From assembly GCA_030704615.1 (NCBI GenBank), contig CM060733.1, forward strand, positions 17,856,001 through 17,920,000: a stretch of 64,000 nucleotides of DNA, given 5' to 3'. Source of the DNA: Takakia lepidozioides (lineage: Eukaryota; Streptophyta; Takakiopsida; Takakiales; Takakiaceae). This document shows, one piece after another, positions 1-11,583 of this stretch (its first letter is position 1; the number at the start of each line of letters is the position of its first letter). Below the pieces are notes generated by a model. The model was not told the DNA's origin. It worked only from the letters and a program-made list of their open reading frames with translations, and did not search any database. The translations under genes and the position numbers were made by a program.

Positions 1-1085
1 ATGACAATGCCCCGACAAATTTTGTCTTCTATGGCAGCATTAGGTTTCATTTCTGGATATGACACCCAAATCTTGGGACAAGAACAGGGCAGGCATGGGA
101 AAACCATGCTCATACTGGCCTTACCTGCAGCGTGCTCTCCCTGATTGGCATGGTCTCGGGTTCTCCATAAGTGGCACAGGTGCTGGAATAAATGAGCGTG
201 TTTATGTCATGCTTAACCATGGCTTCCAACAATGTCAAGGTATTTGAAGTGATATTGTGGTAATATCTGTATCAAGTTAAACACCATATTTGATGTGTTA
301 GTGACGAGGAATTCGACTACATGCTCTCTGAAATCCCATGGTATTATTTGCACATTGGCTGAAGCTGGCACGGGGTAGAGATTCTGGAACTTCGTGCTCT
401 GAGACAAGTACTTGCGACAACCATACTATTTGCACATTTACTGAAACTGGTGCAGGGAAAAACTCTGCTATTTTCTACATGCGGGACAATTACTTCCAGA
501 GGTGCAAAAACCTAGCATAGTATCGACGGCCTTAGTGAATGTAGGCTTTTGCTAAGCTGGAATCACTCTGGCACAAAAAAAGTACTTTCCTCTTATGGAG
601 AGCAGGCTCAATCATCTACTACAAAGTCAGCTATGCTTACAACTTCGAATGACTTAGACTCAGATTCTACTTATGCCAAACTAAATCTGTATTACATTAC
701 TTTTGGGCAGTCACTAGTAATCAGGGACCACTGATGCATCATGATTAGTTGTCATGTATCTCATTTCAGGATCAGTGCTTGTTTGCAATGGCAAACCAGA
801 CAGGATAAAATATTCCAGTCATTTGTGACAAACCCATGTGCTTAGCAGAGGAGTGATAGAAGGGATCTGTGGTAAGGACTAGTGAACATACTAGGATGAT
901 ACCGAACTGATAAACATTAAGTTCCAACTCACCGAAGGGGCTCAGCCATACTCTCTCCAACATAAGCCACAGCTGCAAAATGCATGACTGCATCTATAGC
1001 ATTCTTGCTGAACATTTCATGAACCTGTATAGTATCAGTCAAGGAAAACATTCTCTCTCACCTTTTGACCATAAAAACGGGCAAC

Positions 1086-1117
<32 letters not shown>

Positions 1118-2866
1118 AACATTCCCGCTCAAACTGGCCGCGGGGTCAATGGCCACAAGGCTACGGCAAACAACGTCTTATGAGTACAATCTCTCTCTCT
1201 AACATCCTGGGCTTTAGGTAACTTCCAGGAAGATTCACTTTCTATAACCTGGAATTTTTTGAACTACTGGGAAGATCACACAGCACATTGATGCTTGTGT
1301 GAAGGGATTTCTAGAGGAAATCTGGAAAGCAAAGCACGAACAAATTGAGGTTAGTCCCACTCCTTGAGTGAGCCCCTCACAAAGGTAATGTCTGTTCCCT
1401 CTTGTTCCACCCCAAACTGGGCACCGGGTCTATCACCACAAAGCTACGGCAAACAATGTCTTGTGAGAACTTTCTCTCACCTTCGCTCAAATATATGAAT
1501 GACAGTCAATCCCAGCCACATTTGCATGCTAGAGGACTACAATCAACCTCACACTGTGACAAAGGATGCCAATGCCAACTTATAAATCAAGCAGTCAAAT
1601 ACCTATGGTCGGACTGCTGTAGGCTCCGGAAATTTTTTGAGTTGAGTTTTACGTACCCTGGTGGTCTGAAACCTCATAACCAGCTTCAGGGCTTAGAATC
1701 CCCCAGGAACCATGCCCGTCAGGTCCGCCGTCAATAGCCAGAGTGGTCATGAGAAGATTCTCTATATCTACATCTCCCCCTCCTCTCTCTCTTTACATCT
1801 CCAAGGGCTATCAAATGTGCACAGCTCTCAATAAGTGCACTTCTCCTATAATCCTGTGTATTCATGAGCATGGGAATGAAACAAGTGGGGATACAGCCTT
1901 GCTGTCACCAAGGTCGAGAAAGAGAAACTGCAGCCGGCCTGCCTCTGGGAACAAGCGCCGCAACACATCAACAGCTCCCATATTACCTCTTGACAAGTTA
2001 TCCTGCAGTCCATGCATCCGAAAATTGCCGGCTAATCATTAGTGACTGTTGATACTGCGTGCCTCAAAAAAACTATAGAGCACTCATAAAACGACTATGT
2101 TGGTCCTCCTTCAAACACGATGAGCTATCTTTATTTCTAGTTTCTTAATCCTTCTATACAGCTACTGGAGAATCAACACAAGCAAAGCTTGTTGATATTG
2201 AATCAAATAATCAAATAGCAAAGTATCAAATAGTGATGCCAAACATCTACAGGGCTAAGATGAATACGGAAAGGTTTGGTAACAACCACTATGGTGACGC
2301 GATGGCCATCCTCTAGTAGGCGCAGCGCTGCATGTGATCCAATGTAACCTGCTCCCCCTGTCACCAACACGTGCATCACACCATCTTCATGGCGTGAAAA
2401 CTGCATGCCATGGAAACTTTTGTCAGCCTCTCCTGAAATATCAAGAACAAAAAGGTGATGGTACTCGTGAATCAGGGAGGTAAAGAGAGAAAGGTGGTCT
2501 GTGTATGTGAGAAATGTTACCACATCAAAAATCTCAACTGATCTTCATACTTATGCCTTTCCAAAATAATGGTTCACTGAATTGGCACTACCAATGGCCC
2601 CAGTCTCAACAATTAAATCCAGTGCAATTACAATCTGTAGCACCCACAGCTTTCATACTGTCTGAAATGCCCTCCTACCCTAGAATTCCCACAGCAGGTG
2701 TGGAACCCACAGTTTCGTTAGGATGGGTTCAAAGGGAGAATACCATATCCATGCTGGCAGCAACAGATGACTGTCGCAGGATGAACATGCACAGGGCTGT
2801 TAACGATGCAATAAGCATAACCTTAATCACCAGTTGCGACTGTGGCCGGGACACCCCGTGAACCAT
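1..2866 (-). CDS. UXE: UDP-xylose/UDP-arabinose 4-epimerase (MUR4/UXE-like), 3' end outside the window
   Basis: This Golgi type II membrane enzyme interconverts UDP-xylose and UDP-arabinose for cell-wall polymers. Five exons join in phase on the minus strand: 2866-2744, about 2427-2287 (the acceptor could instead lie at 2432), 2002-1895, 1024-933 and 266-125. The exon at 2866 starts with ATG just after a good acceptor and encodes a short tail and one hydrophobic anchor ([12 protein letters not shown]). The next exon carries the NAD-binding motif [10 protein letters not shown]. Later exons carry [18 protein letters not shown], and STCATYGEP, which includes the catalytic Ser/Thr region of short-chain dehydrogenases. 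Exon phases agree throughout, and the order and spacing match plant MUR4/UXE. The Tyr-x-x-x-Lys exon (NPYGKAK in the family) is not seen in bases 1-124 and should lie left of the window. The donor after the NAD-motif exon (GTTGTT) is weak. The 5' UTR exon was not located. Confidence 0.9.
1091..1117. repeat. (TC)n microsatellite
   Basis: A pure TC dinucleotide run lies in an intron of the epimerase gene, just upstream of the exon at 1024-933. On the gene's strand it reads as GA, so it is not the polypyrimidine tract of that exon. Confidence 0.9.
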
Positions 2867-4320
2867 TCCTGCAATTCCATAGATCTCCCAATATAAAATT
2901 CGCATCATCACCCTTCAAGTTTGATCTTGACAGGCAGGATCTTGATCTCTCAATAGAAAAAATACTTACAGTGACTGTCCATTGCAGAGATCATCACCGA
3001 CAACTAATAAAAAGGGCATACTCGGCACCTGCATGTGAGAAATCAACGTGCCAGCAAAAGAAACATTCATATAAGGACGTGACCCTGACTAATATTAGAT
3101 CTGTAACGGTTCAAGTAGAGATTTGCTAAGTAGACAATATGTACATAAAACTTTAAGGGAACAGGTTCAAATTGAATTAATCTTTAGTAGCAGATTGCCC
3201 AGAGTATGTCGATAGTGGTCACACCAGTGGCCCGATTATAGGGCCAATAACCCCTGCGACACTGTTCAGAGAACATGCAACCCATCCTCCACATCTCAAG
3301 AATTAAAAGAAGGAATTTTTTACGTTCGGGAAACGCTCACAAATGGCTTTCGGACGTCAGGATCACAGGGACCTAATACAGCATACAAGACACTTCGAGA
3401 ATCAAAGACCAGCATGAATTACCTGCAAAGGTCCAGGATCTCGCGAGCCTTGGGGGATTCCGGCGCCGATGAACGGGAGATCCTGGCATATCCAAAGCGC
3501 CTGCGCACCCCTGCAACGTCCCTGCTTGGCGACCGCTCAGGGTCGAGGTAAAGGCATAAGGCTCCTCAAGCATAAGCTTTACAAATGAATTAGGTGTTTT
3601 TTCCCAGAGGGATCACAGGTACAATATCTGGCGGCAGCTGCATTTTCTCATGAGTCCGCAAGCTGGATTGTCGGGTACCGAGGACGTGCAAATCTCTCCG
3701 TCGGTGCGGGAGGTAGATAAAGTCTAATCTCAAACGAAAAACACAATCTATGAAAAAGTTACACCACTCCCGTACACGATAGAAGGCCTATCAAACGCCA
3801 AGGTCTGTGAAGAAAAACTAAAAAGGGATTTCCTGGGCACGGAACGCTGCCGAATGAGAGAGAAGACAGAGTAAAATCTACAGACACAGAGCAAGTATGG
3901 AGATGGCGAGAGCGAGAGAGTCTCGAGAGAGAGACATAGCACTTGGAAGATTCTTGCACGTTTTGGGTGTAGGAGGCGTGAAAAATGGAACAGGACCCGC
4001 AAGTAAGAAACCCAAACCAGAATACCTGCAGTGATGCAGAGCATGTAACCTCCCTGCCAAAATCTTGCAAGAAGAAGAGAGAGAGGCAGGGCAGCAAAAC
4101 GGACACCCAAAGATGGCCACACCTTGAGGCGTGAGCGCACCCGGGCTTAACGCGCCCTCACCGTCACGCGGCCACCCGCTTTTCCAGAGGCATGTTTAGG
4201 CCGGGTGCTTCGGTCAACTTATTCACTTGGATCTCAGCGCGTGACGCTCACTGCCCTCCCTTGTCTTATTCATTTCCTCTCTAAATTCTCTTATTACTCT
4301 GCCTCTGATTAGCAATCTGA
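2867..4320. other. 5' leader and promoter region of the epimerase gene; no coding signal
   Basis: This stretch precedes the epimerase ATG on the minus strand. The acceptor immediately before the ATG implies a spliced non-coding first exon somewhere here. No TATA box or conserved protein could be assigned with confidence. Open frames at 3748-4140 are overlapping and have no recognisable domain. The stretch ends near a T-rich tract at 4346-4376. Confidence 0.4.
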
Positions 4321-4456
4321 TCAGTGATTACATCACCACTCCTTTTTTTTTTCTTTTTTTCTTTTCTTTTTTTCTCATGGGTGGATGCCTTTGAGGGTTG
4401 CCAGGCTAACCTAATGCTACTTGCGCATGGATGCAAAATCATCAAATGGGTTTATT

Positions 4457-4790
4457 ATGGTGGACAGTGGGCCGGACTTGTCACCAACCCATGCGCAGAC
4501 GAGAAATGCGCAGCATGGATTCGTTTTAGGGTGCGCGAGGTTGAGTAAGCTTGGGTTGAAACTCGGATATATGGTCGACGGTGAGTGGGACTTGTCACCC
4601 ACCCATGCACGGATGAGGAATGCGCAGCATGGATTTGTTTTAGGGTACTCAAGGTAGGGTAAGCTTTTACACATTGGGTTGAAATGTTGAAACTTGGATA
4701 TATAGTGGACGGTGAGCCGGACTTGTCACCCAGCCAAGGTAGGGTGAGCTTGAACTACACCTTGGGTTCAAACTTGGATAGATTCCGTGT
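4457..4790. repeat. Three-copy imperfect tandem repeat, unit about 115-130 bp
   Basis: The anchor GGACTTGTCACC recurs at about 4474, 4589 and 4719. Around each anchor there is a GGTGAG-like segment, an ATGCGCAGCATGGATT-type segment (first two copies only) and a TTGGGTT-AAACT-GGATA segment. The third unit is shorter. The open frames here on both strands merely follow the repeat period and are not taken as genes. Confidence 0.75.
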
Positions 4791-7080
4791 GATGATGTGA
4801 CATTGGATATAATTGCGACGAAGACATATTGGTCTACCTTAACCCTCTAGAGAGAGAGAAGACTCCGGCCACACAGCCGGCGTAACTAAGAGCCACTTCG
4901 CCTTGCGGGTATTGCCCCTTTTTTAACCCTCTATTTTTGGTTGTGCATATGGTACTTTGAAGTTTGGTTGCGTGCATGTTCTTTTGTAATTGCAAACTCT
5001 GAAATGTCCTCTAATCCGTCAATTAGGACGACAATTACAACTTTAAAATGCCAATTAGGACGACAATTACAACCCCAATTTTGTGGACAGGTTAGTACAG
5101 CTAATGCATGCAAAGCAGCCCAGGTGCTACATGATGACTGCTGCACTGCATGGGCCTGCAGAGAGAGGTAGAGGGTGGCATATGAGTGGGGTGAGTAAAG
5201 AAAGCAAAAGGTTGTGACAAGCAGGGCTTATTATGGGAAGGTCCTTGCCTCTTTTTGTATACACCCTGCCCTCATCATTGCTCTCTATCACCCTCTCTCC
5301 AAACCCTTGCCCCTCTCAACATTCAGCAGACTGCTGACAAACATACTATGGACTTACTACCTGCACAATCCAAGGGGACACCTGCCGGGTGGCAACTTCG
5401 CCAACTACTCATCTGCCATGAATTATGTACAATCTTCCGGCAGGTGTTCCAAAATTTTGAAAAGGTTTGAGCTTGAGACTGCTTGAGTGGGAGTGTTGGG
5501 CTTACTTAGGGAAGAAAATGTACAGTGATGTAAAGTAAGGGAGGAAGGAACAGTGGTGGTGGGATTGAGAGTAGTAAAGAGTGTAACGTGTAGACTAGGA
5601 CGTTGGGTTGTTGAGCAGGCACTAGCAACATGCCTGCATGCCCGGATCTGAGCTGCTGTCGTGCTCCCATGCTGCTTGCTCAAGCTACAGTGCGGCAGCC
5701 CCTCTACGTGACGGCGCTCGTGGGATCATGGAACGTGCGATAGCGGTGAGCGAGAGACGGAGAGAAAGGAAAGCTTGGATTTGTGGTGAAGGTACTGAGG
5801 AGTCCGTGACCAGGGAATTGCACAGAGGACGAAAGCTTGCTCCGCGATTTGGAAGGGAAAGCTGTGCGGACCTTTTAGTGGGTTTGCAGAGGATTTTGAA
5901 AGAGTGGTGTTTTCAAGTGATACAAAGACTGTTTGCAGCGAGATGTCTACCTAGTCACCCATGACCACCGTTGTCAAGGTGGCACCAGGTTCTCGCCTCT
6001 AGAGCTCTCTTTCCGACAATGGCCCAAGATTCGAGGGACCCGTGTTATTCCACAAAGATCAGAAACTAGAGAAGTGCTATTACAAACTTTGAAAGGAACT
6101 GTCGGATAAGTAATGCATCAAATTGCGTTTAGTGCACGATGGTGTGTCGAAAGCGCCTTTCACTGTCACCATTCCCCAGTGCGTACTTCAAAGTTGAAAC
6201 ATCATCACTTCAGCGGTGTGCATCATGCCCCCATTTGGTGTACTATAGTGCGCCCATCTTCACTCCCACCTTTACGCGCGACTGATGCTGATATTTTCTG
6301 ATATTGGTGAGCTTAGCAACTGGAGACTGTTCCGTACTAAAACTTGGCGTAACATAAGGGCTGTTCACACTGCACTGCAGCAGCCCAGCAGCCGACTTAA
6401 TCTGTCGCTTGCTGTCCTTTTTGCCCTAGCATTCACACAGGGTTGTTCAACAGATGCACTTTTCAACACACTGCACGACACAGACCGTCAGTGCTTCAGA
6501 ATGTGGCACAGTATGCTATACGAGTACCATTTTGACGACTACTCCCGTTGACTGACAACGGCAGTCTAATGTCAGCTGCTGTTTTCTTGAATCGAAATAA
6601 CCGAAAGTTCTTAACTACATATACCAATTGCCAATGACTTCGCAAGTTTCACCTTCAAGATCATCGACCCGCCATATAGGCTAGCATAAGCCCATCACAC
6701 AAATGGGTTAGCTGCAGTGTAGCAACGGCAAACTCGCTAGATTGTCTCAAGACCTCAGACTACGCAGTTTAAACTCTAAGTGCCAAACAATCCGGAAGTC
6801 TACCGCATGCACCTCTCTCCACAGTCTCCAGGCATTCGAAAGCTCAGCTAGTGAAATACCAGATTTCTCGAAACCACCGAGCTTTTTGACCTCGCAAGCA
6901 CCAGTTTCACATATGAAGATGATTCCAACTAGACCACAGGCAGCCTGGCAGTGATTTTACAGGAGAGAGGAGACATTGAAGATGTTCAGATCTGGTCCGG
7001 CCAAGCTTGAAAACCAGCGAGATTTGTTGCTGAAGCCCACGATTGAATCCAAGCACCGATCAGTCGATCGTTCGTTCGAT
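4791..7080. other. Intergenic region without recognised genes
   Basis: No open frame here shows a recognisable domain or a convincing exon chain. Visible structures are a 23-bp direct repeat (AATTAGGACGACAATTACAA and flanks) near 5020-5075, and a segment near 4885-4920 (TAAGAGCCACTTCGCC) that resembles, in reverse orientation, a segment at about 52010-52065. This suggests a dispersed repeat family. Confidence 0.4.
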
Positions 7081-7141
7081 CGTTCCTGTTCTCGTGGGCC
7101 TGACAGGCAGAACGTGGGGGGCCAGGCCAGCTTGGCGGAAA

Positions 7142-7251
7142 CACGTGTCAGGTAACTGCATAGACGCGTGTCACAAATCATGGCAGTTCTGGTCGTAAAA
7201 TTATATCAACACGTGGCGGAAAAATGGAACTATTGTCATATGCCACGTGTC
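7142..7251 (+). promoter_or_regulatory. Cluster of ABRE/G-box and CE3-like elements upstream of the universal stress protein gene
   Basis: CACGTGTC lies at 7142-7149, ACGCGTGTC (the CE3 coupling-element core) at 7164-7172, CACGTGGC at 7210-7217 and CACGTGTC at 7244-7251. They lie 230-340 bp upstream of the ATG at 7478. ABREs paired with a second ABRE or with CE3 are the known arrangement for bZIP (ABI5/AREB) binding in abscisic-acid and dehydration-responsive plant promoters. Control of the downstream gene by this cluster is inferred from position. Confidence 0.65.
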
Positions 7252-7345
7252 AAAACATTGTCTGGACTCGTCGTTCTTGTCGTCATTGTCATATTACTAC
7301 ATGAAGTCGTCTTGTTTCTTGTATCCAATCGATCGCTTTCGCAAT

Positions 7346-7391
7346 ATCTCAAGAATTCACAGGAACAAAGAGATCTCAAGAATTCACAGGA
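7346..7391. repeat. 19-bp direct repeat in the 5' region of the universal stress protein gene
   Basis: ATCTCAAGAATTCACAGGA occurs at 7346-7364 and again at 7373-7391, separated by 8 bp. It lies between the ABRE cluster and the start codon, probably in the 5' UTR or core promoter. Confidence 0.85.
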
Positions 7392-7477
7392 GCGTGTTCT
7401 TTTTGTCATCCAGTTGACAGAGCTATATTGCTTCTTCCCGATCCACATTTTGGTAGAAACCTGCAAGAAGTGAAGAA

Positions 7478-10400
7478 ATGGCGACAGAGCGAAAGATAGT
7501 GATGGCGGTGGATGATTCAGAAGCGTCTGCGTATGCCTTCACTTGGGCCCTGCATAATTTGGTTCGAAAATCAGACCATGTCGTGGTGCTGACAGCGACG
7601 CCTGCCCTGACTCAACTGGGGTATCCGTCCGCAGACATTGCCAGCGGTACTGAATGTTATGACCCCCCCCCTTCGATGTGTGTATTGGTAGATGCCTCTT
7701 TGAACTTCTTTCAGTCCAATGTCTCAATGCTTTAGTATTCTTTACTGTATGTTCTCCTTTTATGTCCTTTCATGAGCAGATTTTGCTAGGTTTTGGTTCT
7801 TTCTGTTGGAGGGTAAATCTTTTTCAGAGGTGAGGAACGGGAATGTAGCAAATGGGTGCAGAAATATGCGATAGTTGAAATGAAATTGTAAGTGGAAACA
7901 TTGTATCAACCGTAGCTAGAGAGACCCATCATTTGGTAAATTGCAGTTTCGTGAGAGAATGGATGGGGTGGTCCAGAGTATGGAGTGACGATGGTGCCAT
8001 CAGTAAAGGAGGTCGAAGATGCGGAGAAGAGTGTGATTGAGGACTCGAATTCCCTTATTACCAAGTACTGTCAGCTATGCGCCCAGTCTGGTGTAAGTTG
8101 TCCCAGCTCTCTGAGCTTTCCTTCTGTGAAATGAGGCCCAGATGGTTTGCTTAACATGCTATATTTCACAAGTTCTACAACAAGGTGGGGGGGTTTCAAT
8201 AGTTGTAGTCGAGGAAAATTTGAAGGGGTGTGAGGTATGTATATCAGTATATTTTATACTAAAGAAAACCTCTAATGTCCATCTTTTGCTGATGAAAGAC
8301 ATGTCCACAGATCAAATGTGAGGGGGAGGTGGTGACGGGCGAGCCTGGAAGCTGGATCATAGAGGAGGCTGAGCGTGTCTCTGCTGATGTGATTGTTGTT
8401 GGCAGCCACGCCCACGGTATAATTAAACGGTACAGTTTTACTCCAACTTATTCGTGGAACCTTAAGCATCTCCACCTGAATGTGATCTGTCTGACAAGAT
8501 TGTTAATGAAAACTGGGTGATAAGTGGGAGGCTTATTGGTGTCATATGAGCTCTCATAGACCGCCACACTGTTAAGGAGCAGATTGTTTAGCAGTAGTCA
8601 GATGGAGCACTTATCCGACATCTAAACTGGTTGAGCTACCATACTGCACCTTTGTGTTTGTTCTAACCCAAAATGTGCCTAACCTAAGCGAATGATTTCT
8701 CTTCTGAGGACATATTGTACCAGGTGCAGGACTGAATTGCACTCAGACCCTTCTGTTAGGGTTTCTGAGCCTGGAACTCACCTGGTTGAATCTTTGAACC
8801 CACTTCTCTCTCTCTCTCCCTCTACCTGCAGTTCTGCCGGGTTATGGATTGATGATTGCCACTCTCATCTGATTTGTGTTGACACTTGAGATCTTTCACA
8901 CCCTTTTGGCAAAAAACTCTCCCAAGAACATTTCTACTATTACAGATTTGTGTTGACACCTGATGATAGGAGTGGTGAAACTGCATATATTTTACACCCT
9001 TTGGTAAAAAGTTTCTCCTAAGAACATGCTTCACTGTTGCAAGTGCAGGACCTTTCTGGGCAGCAAGAGTGATTATGTCCTGCATAATGCAAAATGCCCT
9101 GTTGCAATTGTGCGACACACAGATGCCTTGGAAGTGCATGACCCACTCATATCTTCCAGACTCACTCGAAAAATTGTAATTGCCGTTGATGAGTCACGTG
9201 AGGTACGCCCTGTCCTGTCTCATGGCTGATCGTGTGTCTCTCATATGGCCAGATAATGGAAGTGACTAGATGGGTTGATTGGGGGGAGGGGGATGGGCGA
9301 AAACGCGAGAACTGAGAGGGAGGCTGCACAAAGAGCTGATTAATAAGAGGGTTGATGTGTCTATTGTTGGGCAGGCAGTGTATGCATTCAGGTGGGCAAT
9401 AGAGAACTTCTGCAACGAGGATGACAAGGTCATCATCTACCATGTGCACCAGTCCGTCATGGCCCCCATCACCACCATTGGCACTGGTATATATCCTTGC
9501 TTTCTATCTTTTCTCACTGTTCTCTTTCTCAAAAGTACTCTGGTCTTCTTTACAGCCTTTGAGCTCGTGGACTCTACCCAAAGGACCATTCTGCTTGAGG
9601 ACTAATCTTAGGTTCAAACTCTCTTCTCCCATAACTGCGTATGATGGTGGGCAGCCAGTACATATCGGAGCATGGGTCCTCCTTTGAGCATGGGCTCTCT
9701 TTGAAAGCATAGTCAAGAATGACACAACTCTTAGGTTTGAGACAATGCCCCAAGCTATGGTTGATGCTATGGCCAACTGAGAATACATAAAGAACCCTTG
9801 TAGAGTGTGTCCAGTGGTCCTTGTAGAGCAGCCCCACTAATGTAGTAATAAGGTTGTGGCCCTTCTCTCCTGCTGTGCACCTGCATCGCAAAGCAAAAGT
9901 AGCTTTCCTGATGGATGTGTGGTAGTGATGCTTTTTGTGTCACCTGCTGGACCTGCTGTGGAGTTAGCAGGAGCCTCTCTATCTATCCCTCTGGTTCACA
10001 GTCTGTCTTACCATTTCAGTTCATTTCTCCTGCTACTCTCCTCTCCTCTTCTCTACGATGAAATGCTTCCAAAACTGGTTTCCTGTTTTCTTTCACGTCT
10101 CGGTGAGAAAGGTAAGTACATATAGCCCAGTTCACATTGTGAACTGATTGAACTGCCCACCTGCTAGCAAGAGGGAAAGGGCCTGCAAGGTTGGGGAGGT
10201 CTTTCTACTGCCATGGTCTTCAATAAAGGAGCTCTTTCCGACTTCCCATCCACCTCTCATCCTGCAGCACATCGAAAGAGGAGAGAAGAAATGTGTCATG
10301 CAGTACACATACATGACATTTGGTTAGGTGCCATTGTCCTGAAATGAGACAGGATTTGGCAATCACTAACTTCAACTGGCTTCAAAGTATCATTGATGGG

Positions 10401-11178
10401 AATCTGCATCTGAAACTAATACTAGTTGGCATTAATTTTCTTCTGGGAACAGGGGAATTTGGAATGGAAGAGGTGTACGTGCCGCCTGATGTCACAGCAC
10501 ATGAGGAGGTGGAGGCACTGAGCGAGAGTGAGAAGCTGGTCGAAAAGTACATGGAATATGTAGCCAAAGCAACGAAGGTATCTCCGCTCTCCTATCTCTA
10601 AAATAATTTCACTCACTGTTTGAGCCAAGGCAGGTTTGTGAAATCCAATGCAATTTTCCAATCAGAAACTAATATAAAACAGAGGTGAATGCCTATGTAG
10701 AAGTGATGATTTACTTACATCTTACTAGTGCAGATACAGTGCGAGGGGATGGTGGTCACCGGACAGACAGAGGAAAAGGTCTGTGAAGGTTTAATCAACC
10801 TGGACGCTGACGCAGTTGTTATTGGCACTCATGATCGGGGCACTCTTGCCAGGTATTTGCATCCAAACTTCCTCCCAGACGGAAGGTTCAGCTAGTGTAG
10901 CGAAAGCATACCATCCTCACAATATTTGCATGTAAATACAACAGAAAATCTTTCTTATGCTAAGTGAGTAGACAAGTGAAGATATGAAAGTTTTAATTCA
11001 GTTTAGGACTTCAACTAGCTATCAACTGACAAACCACTTTGAATGTGGCAGGAATTTTCTGGGAAGTGTGAGTGACTATATGTCACACAACAGTCCATGT
11101 CCACTCATTGTTGCAAAGATGCCCAAAGACTATGCTGATGACAAGCAAAAACCTGTCTCTCATGAACATGCCCCCTAA
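7478..11178 (+). CDS. Tandem two-domain universal stress protein (UspA family)
   Basis: Eight exons join in phase: 7478-7646, 7977-8092, 8311-8429, 9049-9202, 9375-9486, 10453-10577, 10734-10852 and 11052-11178 (TAA), giving 346 aa. Each half is a UspA-type alpha/beta domain. The first starts with KIVMAVDDSE and ends with LGSKSDYVLHNAKCPVAIVR. The second starts with KIVIAVDES and ends with LGSVSDYMSHNSPCPLIV. In UspA folds the segment before LGS is the ATP loop (G-2x-G-9x-G-S/T). Here its second Gly is replaced (GSHAHG and GTHDRG), so ATP binding is uncertain. The introns inside the two domains sit at equivalent codons with the same phases, showing intragenic duplication. The ABRE/CE3 cluster upstream suggests stress or hormone induction. 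The ATG at 7478 is the first in frame and starts directly before the first beta strand. Confidence 0.93.
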
Positions 11179-11320
11179 ACAGGAAGAGAGTACCCCAGGA
11201 GCAAGGCTATACACAAATGATAGTACCAGTGGGCCTGTCCCCCATCAACATGACCCCTAAACAGGAAGAGTCAACCAGGAGCAAGGCTATACACAAACGA
11301 TATCACCTGTAGGCCTGTCA
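11165..11320 (+). repeat. 82-bp tandem duplication across the stop codon of the universal stress protein gene
   Basis: The segment beginning AACATGCCCCCTAAACAGG at 11165 is repeated from 11247 with a few substitutions (AACATGACCCCTAAACAGG). The first copy includes the last codons and the TAA at 11176-11178. The second copy lies in the 3' UTR. Confidence 0.8.
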
Positions 11321-11369
11321 AAGCCATGAGTTCAGTTGTAATTAGAGGCAACCTTCAGAGTTATTTCAT

Positions 11370-11583
11370 GTTCAAATCAATTGTTCATACTACATTGATG
11401 TGAAATTACCTTTCCATGTACCAATAATTTTTGGAAATGAGTACAACCTCATTGTATTCTTCAGAATAAAGCCAGCAGGCTGTCATTTTGTATGATTGTG
11501 GACAGTGATTGATGTTAAACAGAGGCATTTCAAACTTCTGAATTTGATACACTGAAATGTTGCATAGCCCATTTGTGTGTTGA
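11370..11583. repeat. Dispersed direct repeat R1, copy 1
   Basis: About 215 bp starting near GTTCATACTACATTGATG and ending near CATAGCCCATTTGTGTG recurs at 13648-13861 with scattered differences. The copy lies 3' of the stress protein gene. It has no open frame of note. Confidence 0.8.

Noticed and set aside
1-124. The next epimerase exon with the Tyr-x-x-x-Lys motif
   Set aside because: The minus strand here has no NPYGKAK-like sequence with a good acceptor; faint resemblance near 1-55 is too weak.
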